Below are positions 1 to 5,941 of a stretch of 42,563 nt of DNA, one piece after another (within the stretch, counting starts at the first letter, position 1; the number at the start of each line of letters is the position of its first letter). Below the pieces are notes generated by a model. It worked only from the letters and a program-made list of their open reading frames with translations, was not told the origin of the DNA and ran no database searches. The DNA is from Hyphomicrobiaceae bacterium. Lineage in GTDB: Bacteria; Pseudomonadota; Alphaproteobacteria; Rhizobiales; Hyphomicrobiaceae. The stretch covers positions 1 to 42,563 of the forward strand of contig WBUN01000042.1 of NCBI GenBank assembly GCA_008933705.1, given 5' to 3'. The translations under genes were made by a program, and so were the position numbers.

Positions 1-1490
1 GCCTCAGGGAGCGCCAGGCGGTCGTCCTCCGCTGCCTTCACGATCGCACGCGCCAGCGGGTGCTCCGACAACTGCTCGACCGCCGCTGCCAGACGCAGTG
101 CCTCGTGCGCATTGCCCCCGCCGGGCATCGCCATCTCCACGATCGCCGGCTTGCCGGCGGTGAGCGTGCCGGTCTTGTCGAGCACGATCTTGCGGACGTC
201 CTTGAGGACCTGGAACGCCTCGCCCGAACGCATCAGGATGCCGCGCTCAGCCGCCATGCCACCGCCGCGGATCAGCGCCAGCGGCGTCGCCATGCCGAGC
301 GCGCACGGGTAGCCCATGACGAGCACGGCAAGCGCCGCGAAGATGGCGCGCGTCCAGTCGGCCGCGCCGGTCATCGCCCAGGAGCCGACGGTCCAGATCA
401 GCAGCGCGGCGACCGCAAAGGCGACCACGGTCGGCACGTAGACCTTGAGGATGCGGTCGACGAGGACGAGAATGCCGGGCTTGAGCGCGCGCGCCTCCTC
501 CACCTGCCGGGCCACCTGGGCGAGGAAGCTCTCCTCCCCGACCTTGGTCACTTCAACCAGAAGCGCCCCATTCTGGTTGATGGAGCCGCCGATCACGGCA
601 TCTCCAACGGTCTTCTCCACCGGGATCGATTCGCCGGTGACGAGATGCTCGTCCACCGCCGCCGCGCCTTCGATGACGATGCCGTCGACCGGGATCGACT
701 CGCCCGGCCGAACGCGCACGCGGTCGCGAGGCGCGACCTCATCGATCGGGACCATCTGCTCGCGGCCGTCCTGCACGACGCGCGCGGTGGCAGGCACCAG
801 GGCCAGGAGCTTGCGCACCGCCTGCGAGGCACGCGTGCGCACCAGCAGCGACACCCAGCCGGAAAGGACGTGATAGGTGGTGACGAACACGGCGACGCCG
901 AAGAAGTCGGGCGCCGGAAACTCGTTGTAAACGTAGCCGAGGAACCCGCCGGCAAGCCCGGCGAAGGCGCCGAGCTCCAGCAGCACGTGCTGGTTGAGGA
1001 TGCCGCGCCTGAGACTGGCCCAGGCCATCGTCATGATGTGCCAGCCAGGTCCGAACATCGCCGACAGTGCCAGCATCGGCATCAGCCAGTAGAGCGCAGC
1101 CATGCCGTTCGGCGGCAGCGCCTCCAGCCACATGAGGCTCATCGCCCCCACCGCGATCAGTGCCAGGCCGGCCGCAAACAGCAGGTTGTCGCGCTGCCAG
1201 GCGAGCTCGGCCGCCTGCTCCTCGAAGGCGCGCACCTTGTTGGGATCGCGGATGGTGTAGCCCAGGTCGCGCAGCGTGCCCTCGAGATCGGTGGCAGCCA
1301 CCTGGCTGCCATCGAACTCGATCAGCGCCTCCTCGTGCGCGAGGTTGACGCTGACCTTGTGCACGCCCGCCATGCGGCCGAGCGCCTTGGTGATGCTGGC
1401 GACGCAGAAGGAGCACGCCATGCCGCCGATCTTGAGCTGCAGGCGCTCGGAGTGGCTCGTGCCTTCGGCCATGTTCACCTGCGCGCTCAT
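1..1490 (-). CDS. Heavy-metal P1B-type ATPase, YPC variant (partial, C-terminus outside window)
   Basis: This inner-membrane pump would use ATP to move a soft metal ion across the membrane. Reading leftward from the ATG at 1490, about 496 residues are visible before the window ends. An N-terminal HMA domain carries GMACSFC (residues 23-29). The actuator motif TGES is at about 285-288 and the phosphorylation motif DKTGT at about 438-442, and an SEHPLA motif of the nucleotide domain lies near the window edge. The membrane metal-site motif is YPC (394-396) inside MGYPCALGMATP, where copper and zinc/cadmium pumps have CPC. The start overlaps the stop of the CcdA-like gene by 4 bp, so the two are translationally coupled. 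It is the last visible gene of the HMA/CcdA operon. The family call is firm. Substrate is unknown: copper is the default guess, but the missing first Cys weakens it. Confidence 0.9.
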   Translation of the reverse strand, partial: MSAQVNMAEGTSHSERLQLKIGGMACSFCVASITKALGRMAGVHKVSVNLAHEEALIEFDGSQVAATDLEGTLRDLGYTIRDPNKVRAFEEQAAELAWQRDNLLFAAGLALIAVGAMSLMWLEALPPNGMAALYWLMPMLALSAMFGPGWHIMTMAWASLRRGILNQHVLLELGAFAGLAGGFLGYVYNEFPAPDFFGVAVFVTTYHVLSGWVSLLVRTRASQAVRKLLALVPATARVVQDGREQMVPIDEVAPRDRVRVRPGESIPVDGIVIEGAAAVDEHLVTGESIPVEKTVGDAVIGGSINQNGALLVEVTKVGEESFLAQVARQVEEARALKPGILVLVDRILKVYVPTVVAFAVAALLIWTVGSWAMTGAADWTRAIFAALAVLVMGYPCALGMATPLALIRGGGMAAERGILMRSGEAFQVLKDVRKIVLDKTGTLTAGKPAIVEMAMPGGGNAHEALRLAAAVEQLSEHPLARAIVKAAEDDRLALPE

Positions 1491-2161
1491 GCCGGAGCAA
1501 TCCTGGCGAAAAGGCCGAACCAGATGGACCAGAGACCGAGGGCAGCGAGCAGCGCCCCGGTCCAGAACGGAAGCCGCCGCGACAGCCCGGCCAGCCAGTC
1601 GAGGGCGCGGCGGGCGCGCTCGAACAGCACGGCGGCAACCAGAGGCAGCGACAGGGCAAGGCCGAACAGCGCGAGCGCGATGAAGCCGGTCGCCGCCGTT
1701 GCTCCGGCGGAGCCGCCAGCCGCCGCAGCGGCAAGCAGGGCGAAGAGCAGGGGCGCTGCGCACGCCGGGATGTTGAGGCCGAACAGGATGCCGAGGGTAG
1801 CCGAGCCGCGTACCTCGGATAGGCCGGCAAGCTTCGGGCCGATCGACAGGGCCAGCACCCCGCTCTTGCCGATCAGGAACATGAGCCCGATCAGCAGATA
1901 GACGGCGCCGAGCACCACCCAGGCCGCTTTCTGGAAGCCAAGGAAGGCGGAGCCGACCACGGTCGCGAGCGCGCCGAGCAGGCCGATGAACAGCGCCCGG
2001 GTGCCGGTGAACACGGAGACCTGGGCGAGCTTTCGCCCGGCATCCTTGCCCTCCAGGTACTTCACGAACAGCAGCGTCGAGCCGATCGAGCACGGCTCGA
2101 CAAAGCCGATGAGGCCGAGGCCGACCGGCAAGGCGACGACGCTGGTGAAGGTGAGGTCCAT
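1487..2161 (-). CDS. CcdA/DsbD-like transmembrane protein
   Basis: This is a hydrophobic protein of 224 residues with about six membrane segments, matching the CcdA/DsbD transmembrane family. That family passes reducing equivalents across the inner membrane, and relatives linked to HMA domains are thought to handle metals. Both family cysteines are present: EPC in segment 1 (Cys24) and PAC in the fourth segment (Cys134), so it could be redox active. The gene lies 3 bp after an HMA gene and overlaps the ATPase start by 4 bp. Its likely role, inferred only from position, is to keep metal-site thiols reduced or to pass metal to the ATPase. The start ATG at 2161 is the only sensible one for the first membrane segment. 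Confidence 0.8.
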   Translation of the reverse strand: MDLTFTSVVALPVGLGLIGFVEPCSIGSTLLFVKYLEGKDAGRKLAQVSVFTGTRALFIGLLGALATVVGSAFLGFQKAAWVVLGAVYLLIGLMFLIGKSGVLALSIGPKLAGLSEVRGSATLGILFGLNIPACAAPLLFALLAAAAAGGSAGATAATGFIALALFGLALSLPLVAAVLFERARRALDWLAGLSRRLPFWTGALLAALGLWSIWFGLFARIAPA

Positions 2162-2164
2162 GCG

Positions 2165-2380
2165 CTACCGCCGCCCCACCACCCGGAACCCGGGCTTCTC
2201 GATCGCCCTCACGAGCCGATCCTCGGCATCGGCCCTGCCGTCGAGGACGACGCGCGCCTCTCCGGCTGCAAACGAAACCAAGATCGAGCTCACGCCGGGC
2301 ACCACCTCGGCCAGCGCCTTGATAGTCTCGGCACAGCCTTCGCAGCGCATGCCTTCGATCTTGAGTATCCGCGTCGTCAT
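2165..2380 (-). CDS. Small HMA-domain metal-binding protein (cytoplasmic)
   Basis: A 71-residue protein made of one heavy-metal-associated domain. The metal motif MRCEGC gives Cys13 and Cys16, the standard two-thiolate site for Cu(I) or Hg(II). There is no signal peptide, so it should work in the cytoplasm as a metallochaperone, probably handing metal to the HMA domain of the downstream ATPase. The start at 2380 has GGAGCGA upstream as a ribosome-binding site. It lies 14 bp after the preceding HMA gene and 3 bp before the CcdA-like gene, within one operon. Confidence 0.85.
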   Translation of the reverse strand: MTTRILKIEGMRCEGCAETIKALAEVVPGVSSILVSFAAGEARVVLDGRADAEDRLVRAIEKPGFRVVGRR

Positions 2381-2394
2381 TGCTCGCTCCTGGG

Positions 2395-2643
2395 CTATCT
2401 CTCAGCGACGGCGAAGCCGGCATTGCTGATGGCCTGCCTGATCTCACCTTGCTGGATGCGCGCTGCCTCGTAGCGGAGCCGCACGCGCCTGCGCCACGGG
2501 CTCACCTTGACGTCGCGCACGCCAGGCAGTTTCGCCAGCGCCGTGCGGATCGCCTCGGCACACCCGTCGCACACCATCGACGGCACGGCGAGATCAAGCT
2601 CGGCGACAGCGTTGCCCGCCTGCTCACGCTTCATGTTCTTCAT
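2395..2643 (-). CDS. Small HMA-domain metal-binding protein
   Basis: An 82-residue protein with one HMA-type domain. The motif SMVCDGC places Cys25 and Cys28 in the metal-binding loop, although the usual Gly before Met is Ser. No signal peptide is visible. A run of Arg residues (WRRRVRLRY, about 50-58) makes its surface unusually basic for the family. I chose the ATG at 2643; an alternative ATG three codons inside (2634) would make little difference. It sits 11 bp after the CPC-containing CcdA-like gene and 14 bp before the next HMA gene. It probably delivers metal to, or receives it from, the neighbouring membrane proteins (inference). Confidence 0.82.
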   Translation of the reverse strand: MKNMKREQAGNAVAELDLAVPSMVCDGCAEAIRTALAKLPGVRDVKVSPWRRRVRLRYEAARIQQGEIRQAISNAGFAVAER

Positions 2644-2654
2644 ATTCTTCTCCG

Positions 2655-3329
2655 TCAAAGCAGCTGGCGAAACACGTCGACGTAGTAGGCCGCCACCACC
2701 AGCAGTGCGACGCCGCTGACGACCTGGATCGGGCGGGTCCAGGCCCCGAGCCGCGTCCACCCGGTCAGTGCGCTGCCGGCAAGCCCGGCGACGAGGAACG
2801 GGAAACCGCGCCCCAGGCCGAACACAAGGGCGAGCAGCAGCGCGTGCTGCGGCACCTGTGCTGCGGCGATGGTGAGCAGGAAGAGGAGCGGTGCCACAGA
2901 GGTGCCAAGGCTGAACACGAGCCCATAACCGAAGGCGCCGAGCACGCCGGGCCGCCGCCAGGCGGCGAGCGTGGCAATCTTCATGCGCGGCCAGGCGAAG
3001 GCGACGGCCGCGGCGGCGAGCGAGGCCGCCGCCATGGCCAGCGCCCAGTTGCGGCCAAAGGATTCCGTGGCGAGCGCGCCCAGCCGTCCGGCAAGCGCGC
3101 CAAGGACCGTGAGGCTGGCGACAATGCCGGCGAAGAAAGCCACGGCCACCTGCAGGCCTCCGTACCGGCCGCGCGTCTCGGAGGCGCCGGCAAGACCCGC
3201 GACGCCGAGCCCCATCGGCACGGTGCAGGGGCACACGCCGCTCGCCACGATGCCGCCGAGGAAGGTCAGCGGCAGCGCGGCGAGGATGCCCTGGCCGGCG
3301 AGCGGCTCGAGGACCTGTTCCAGGGTCAT
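2655..3329 (-). CDS. CcdA-like transmembrane protein with CPC in the first membrane segment
   Basis: A 224-residue hydrophobic protein with about six membrane segments, related to CcdA/DsbD. The first segment carries VCPCTVP (Cys33 and Cys35). The region around 141-150, where CcdA proteins have their second Cys, reads LGTSVAPLLF and has none. It therefore cannot use the usual Cys pair of the two half-repeats for electron transfer, and its CPC resembles the metal site of P1B ATPases. I infer a metal permease or metal-handling role, not thiol reduction. The start overlaps the end of the upstream periplasmic HMA gene by 4 bp (ATGA). Sulfite-exporter-like families are an alternative, but the CcdA-like fold and the HMA neighbours fit better. 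Confidence 0.75.
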   Translation of the reverse strand: MTLEQVLEPLAGQGILAALPLTFLGGIVASGVCPCTVPMGLGVAGLAGASETRGRYGGLQVAVAFFAGIVASLTVLGALAGRLGALATESFGRNWALAMAAASLAAAAVAFAWPRMKIATLAAWRRPGVLGAFGYGLVFSLGTSVAPLLFLLTIAAAQVPQHALLLALVFGLGRGFPFLVAGLAGSALTGWTRLGAWTRPIQVVSGVALLVVAAYYVDVFRQLL

Positions 3330-3712
3330 TCCACCTCCTTGGGCGTGCCGGCCCGGTATCCCAGCTTGTTGATGGCCGCCACAAGCCGGTCGGGCGTCAC
3401 CTTGCCGGGCATGTAGGTGACCCGTGCGGCCCGCTGCTCAAGGTTCACCTCGACCGCGGCCACGCCGTCGATGGTCTTGAGCGCCCGCTTGACCGACGCC
3501 GCACAGGCGACGCAGGCCATCCCTTCGACGGGGATCACCACCGTCTTGACGGCGCTCTCTGCCGCGGGCTGGGCTGCCAGCGCACGCGCGCCAAGACCCT
3601 GCTCCAGCGCGCCCACGGCGACGAGAGCGCCGACCGCGAGCAGGACAACGCAGCGGGTCCGTGAGAGGACGTGCGGCGGCCAGCCGGTATCGGGCAATCC
3701 TCTACTCCTCAT
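3326..3712 (-). CDS. Exported or membrane-anchored HMA protein (MerP-like)
   Basis: A 128-residue protein with an N-terminal hydrophobic segment (about 20-48, ending in an Ala-rich stretch) that looks like a signal peptide or anchor, followed by one HMA domain with GMACVAC (64-70). It should bind a soft metal ion in the periplasm, as MerP does. It is the first intact gene of the leftward metal operon. AAGGAG lies 7 nt before the ATG at 3712. The 3' end overlaps the CcdA-like gene by 4 bp. An export start with a basic n-region (MRSRG) supports this start. It probably captures metal for the CPC-containing membrane protein (inference). Confidence 0.82.
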   Translation of the reverse strand: MRSRGLPDTGWPPHVLSRTRCVVLLAVGALVAVGALEQGLGARALAAQPAAESAVKTVVIPVEGMACVACAASVKRALKTIDGVAAVEVNLEQRAARVTYMPGKVTPDRLVAAINKLGYRAGTPKEVE

Positions 3713-3740
3713 CCTTGCGCTCCTTCATCGTCGCATCAGC

Positions 3741-3910
3741 TCACGTCCGCTGAGCCGCTCCCGACAGACCTGTCGCTGCACCGTTCATCAGCCGGCCATC
3801 GCGCAGATGCAGGACGCGGTCGACGAGCCGCGCCACCACCACGGCGGTGCGCACGCCATGGCGGAAGGGGTTGCGCAGACCTCGGACGACGACGCTCAAG
3901 ATTGCTTCCG
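3741..3910 (-). pseudogene. Remnant of an ABC exporter: permease N-terminus joined to ATPase C-terminus
   Basis: On the minus strand this stretch reads SVVVRGLRNPFRHGVRTAVVV, the typical amino end of an FtsX/MacB-type ABC permease, and runs straight into ARLVDRVLHLRDGRL, the typical carboxyl end of the partner ABC ATPase. The two halves are in the wrong order for an intact operon and everything between is missing, so this is a deletion scar. It lies between the MerR-type promoter and the first HMA gene and so probably forms the operon leader. The match is by eye from short motifs. Confidence 0.4.
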
Positions 3911-3935
3911 GATTGCTGGGCACCGCGCTATGATC

Positions 3936-3959
3936 GACCTTGAACCCAGGTTCAAGGTC
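3936..3959. promoter_or_regulatory. MerR-family operator dyad controlling the HMA/ATPase operon
   Basis: GACCTTGAACC-CA-GGTTCAAGGTC is a perfect inverted repeat with 11-bp arms and a 2-bp centre. It lies 7 bp before the MerR-family gene at 3967. On the minus strand TTGACC is followed after about 19-20 bp by a weak CGATCA/GATCAT box. This is the long spacer typical of MerR-activated promoters, and it points toward the metal operon. The dyad is seen directly; which regulator binds it is inferred from position. Confidence 0.75.
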
Positions 3960-3966
3960 AAGTGCC

Positions 3967-4365
3967 ATGTCCAAAGCTTTGACGATCGGAACCCTGGCCC
4001 GCCGCATGGGCGTGCAAACATCAGCGGTGCGCTTCTACGAACGGCAGGGGCTGATCGCCTCCGAGCGGCTGGCCAACGGCTACCGCGTCTACGGTGAGGA
4101 CGCCGCCCAGGCGCTGGCCTTCATCTGCCGGGCCAAGGCGCTCGGCTTCTCCCTCGATCAGATCGCCGAGATCCTGGAGATCAGGCGCGCCGGCAGCGCG
4201 CCGTGCGGCTGCGTCAAGGACATCATCGAGCGCAACCTCGCCGACGTCGAGCGCAAGCTCGCCGAGCTTTCGCGCCTGCGGCGCGAACTCAAGGCTATCG
4301 CTGCCAGGCCCGCTCCGTCGGCGCCGGTCGTCAAAGTCTGCCCGATGATCGAGGCCGCCAGATAA
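3967..4365 (+). CDS. MerR-family heavy-metal-responsive transcriptional regulator
   Basis: A 132-residue MerR-family regulator. The winged helix-turn-helix covers residues 5-40 (LTIGTLARRMGVQTSAVRFY), followed by the dimerisation helix. Candidate metal ligands are Cys80 and Cys82 (APCGCV) and Cys125 (KVCPMIE). This differs from CueR, which has a CX7C loop only, and is closer to the MerR/PbrR/CadR branch with a ligand before the long helix. The ATG at 3967 was chosen because translation from earlier codons would run through the operator. The gene is divergent from the HMA/CcdA/ATPase operon across the dyad at 3936-3959, so it most likely senses the metal and activates that operon. Metal specificity cannot be read off. 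Confidence 0.88.
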   Translation: MSKALTIGTLARRMGVQTSAVRFYERQGLIASERLANGYRVYGEDAAQALAFICRAKALGFSLDQIAEILEIRRAGSAPCGCVKDIIERNLADVERKLAELSRLRRELKAIAARPAPSAPVVKVCPMIEAAR

Positions 4366-4401
4366 GGACAGCTTCTGCTGCTGGTGCCCTTGGGGCGGCA
4401 C

Positions 4402-4866
4402 TTACCGTCGCCGGGATTTGGCGATCGCGCCATTGCCCATACCGCGCGATGCCATCGCGCCGGGAGTGGCCGACAGGGCATCGAGGATCGGGCAATCCGG
4501 CACCCCTTTCCCGTGGCATTGCGCGGCGAGGTCGCCCAAGACGCGCTCGAGCCGCTTGAGGTCCTTCACCTTGCGGCGGATGTCGGCCACGTGCCCGACC
4601 GTCATCGCCTTGACCTCGGCGCAGGTCAGGCCATGTCCGCGCACGAGGCCGAGCAGATCGCGAATCTGATCGAGCGTGAAGCCGAGCTCCCGGCCGCGGC
4701 GGATGAAGGTGAGACGCTTGAGGTGATCCTCGTCGTAGACCCGCTGCCGACCCTCGGTGCGCGGCGGCGCCGGCATGACGCCGATGCGCTCGTAATAGCG
4801 GATGGTCTCGATATTGACGCCGGTCTCGCGCGACAGGACGCCGATCGGATAACGCCGGTCTCCCAA
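4402..4866 (-). CDS. merR: MerR, mercury-responsive regulator
   Basis: A 154-residue regulator that represses and, with Hg(II), activates the mer promoter. The DNA-binding part reads IGVLSRETGVNIETIRYYE, and the three Hg ligands are Cys82 (LTCAEV), Cys117 (AAQCHG) and Cys125 (DCPILDAL). I chose the TTG at 4866. AAGGAG lies 9 nt upstream, and this start puts the first two ligands at exactly the positions known for Tn501 MerR (82 and 117). The upstream ATG at 4923 would place the start inside the -10 element of the mer promoter. The protein has a basic tail of about 20 residues beyond the family norm. It is divergent from merT, as in most Gram-negative mer operons, and convergent with the other MerR-family gene (36 bp apart). 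Confidence 0.93.
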   Translation of the reverse strand: MGDRRYPIGVLSRETGVNIETIRYYERIGVMPAPPRTEGRQRVYDEDHLKRLTFIRRGRELGFTLDQIRDLLGLVRGHGLTCAEVKAMTVGHVADIRRKVKDLKRLERVLGDLAAQCHGKGVPDCPILDALSATPGAMASRGMGNGAIAKSRRR

Positions 4867-4895
4867 GATCGTGATCTCCTTAGGGGAAAAACCGC

Positions 4896-4926
4896 TTGAA
4901 CCTGTAGTTACTACAGGTGCCATGCT
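4896..4926 (+). promoter_or_regulatory. mer operator-promoter (MerR site)
   Basis: TTGAAC (4896-4901) and CATGCT (4921-4926) form -35 and -10 boxes separated by 19 bp, the overlong spacer of MerR-controlled promoters. The perfect dyad ACCTGTAG-TTA-CTACAGGT (4900-4918) fills the spacer, where MerR binds and untwists the DNA. It reads rightward into merT. Confidence 0.85.
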
Positions 4927-4958
4927 TTCTGAAACAAAGCAAGAAGGGAGCCGGGCGC

Positions 4959-5363
4959 ATGGCGCAAACCACAGAGATTGAGACCGCCGAGAATGCGAGC
5001 CAGCAGCTGATGGAGGACAGGACGCGCGCGCGGCTCATCGCCGCCGGCGGCCTGCTCGGCGGGCTGGCAGCAACCTCGTGCTGCATCCTTCCGCTGGTGC
5101 TCTTCAGCGTGGGAATTTCAGGGGCGTGGATCGCCAACCTTACGGCGCTGGCGCCATACAAGCCCTATTTCGCCGTCGGCACGCTGGCTCTGCTCGGCTA
5201 CGGCTCTTACCTCGTCTACCTGAGGCCGAAGCAGGCCTGCGCCGACGGATCGTGCGCCCGCGCGCTGCCTGACCGCCTGACAAGAGCGAGTTTGTGGATC
5301 GCAACGGTGCTGGTCGCGGCCGCGCTGGCCTTCGACTACGTGGCGCCGTTGCTGTTGTCCTAA
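4959..5363 (+). CDS. merT: MerT, mercuric ion transport protein
   Basis: A 134-residue inner-membrane protein that takes Hg(II) from MerP into the cytoplasm for reduction by MerA. There are three membrane segments. The first carries the vicinal pair Cys41-Cys42 (SCCILP), and the cytoplasmic loop carries Cys94 and Cys99 (CADGSC), the two Hg-relay pairs of the family. The ATG at 4959 has GAAGGGAG upstream. An earlier in-frame start overlaps the promoter and is unlikely. A soluble N-terminal stretch of about 22 residues makes it a little longer than Tn501 MerT. First gene of the mer structural operon, 20 bp before merP. Confidence 0.93.
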   Translation: MAQTTEIETAENASQQLMEDRTRARLIAAGGLLGGLAATSCCILPLVLFSVGISGAWIANLTALAPYKPYFAVGTLALLGYGSYLVYLRPKQACADGSCARALPDRLTRASLWIATVLVAAALAFDYVAPLLLS

Positions 5364-5383
5364 TTGGCCAGAGGAGAAGTCCA

Positions 5384-5689
5384 ATGAAACGTCTCGTTAC
5401 CCTGTTCGCCTTTGGCGCCGGCTTCCTGACCTCCGGGATCGCTGTCGCCGCCGAGCAGACCGTGAAGCTCGCCGTCAGCAACATGTATTGCGCCGCCTGT
5501 CCGTCGACAGTGAAGAAAGCGCTGAGCGCGGTGCCAGGCGTGACCAAGGCTGACGTGTCCTTCAAGGACAAATCCGCCGTCGTCACCTTCGATGACCAGA
5601 CGACAACCGTTGATACCTTGATCGCTGCCGCGACCAATGCCGGCTATCCCACGAAGCTGGCCGCCGCGGCAGCGCCGGTGACAAAATGA
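5384..5689 (+). CDS. merP: MerP, periplasmic mercury-binding protein
   Basis: A 101-residue periplasmic Hg(II)-binding protein. A signal peptide (KRLVTLFAF...VAA, cleavage near residue 23) precedes one HMA domain with MYCAACP; Cys36 and Cys39 bind Hg. The residue before Met is Asn, not the usual Gly. The ATG at 5384 has GAGGAGAA about 7 nt upstream; an earlier start would read through the merT end. The stop overlaps merF by 4 bp. It passes Hg(II) to MerT or MerF. Confidence 0.95.
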   Translation: MKRLVTLFAFGAGFLTSGIAVAAEQTVKLAVSNMYCAACPSTVKKALSAVPGVTKADVSFKDKSAVVTFDDQTTTVDTLIAAATNAGYPTKLAAAAAPVTK

Positions 5690-5940
5690 ACGACGCGACG
5701 CTCATCAAGACCGGTGCCGTCGGCGCCGTGGTGGCGGCCATCTGCTGCGCCACCCCGGTGCTAGTGATCGCGCTTGGCGCGGTCGGGCTGTCGGCCCTGA
5801 CCGGCTACCTGGACTATGTGCTGTTGCCCGCGCTCGCCGTCTGCCTCGGCATGCTCGGCTACGGGCTCTACATGCGCCGGCAAGGCCCGGCGGCGTGCTG
5901 CCATGCGGATGCCGCCAGCAAGACAACCACGAGGACCTGA
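5686..5940 (+). CDS. merF: MerF, mercury transport protein
   Basis: An 84-residue inner-membrane protein with two membrane segments, a second route for Hg(II) uptake beside MerT. Both family cysteine pairs are present: Cys20-Cys21 (ICCATP) in the first segment and Cys71-Cys72 (ACCHAD) in the cytoplasmic tail. Translation is coupled to merP by an ATGA overlap, and merA starts 1 bp after the stop. Length is normal for MerF (about 80). Confidence 0.95.
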   Translation: MNDATLIKTGAVGAVVAAICCATPVLVIALGAVGLSALTGYLDYVLLPALAVCLGMLGYGLYMRRQGPAACCHADAASKTTTRT

Positions 5941-5941
5941 C

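Noticed and set aside
60-1901. 613-codon open frame on the plus strand opposite the P-ATPase and CcdA-like genes
   Set aside because: It is rich in Arg, His and Asp with no domain, and is antisense to clear genes. High GC keeps such shadow frames open.
4881-4923. Longer MerR beginning at the ATG at 4923
   Set aside because: That codon overlaps the -10 box of the mer promoter, and the TTG at 4866 has a better ribosome-binding site and family numbering.
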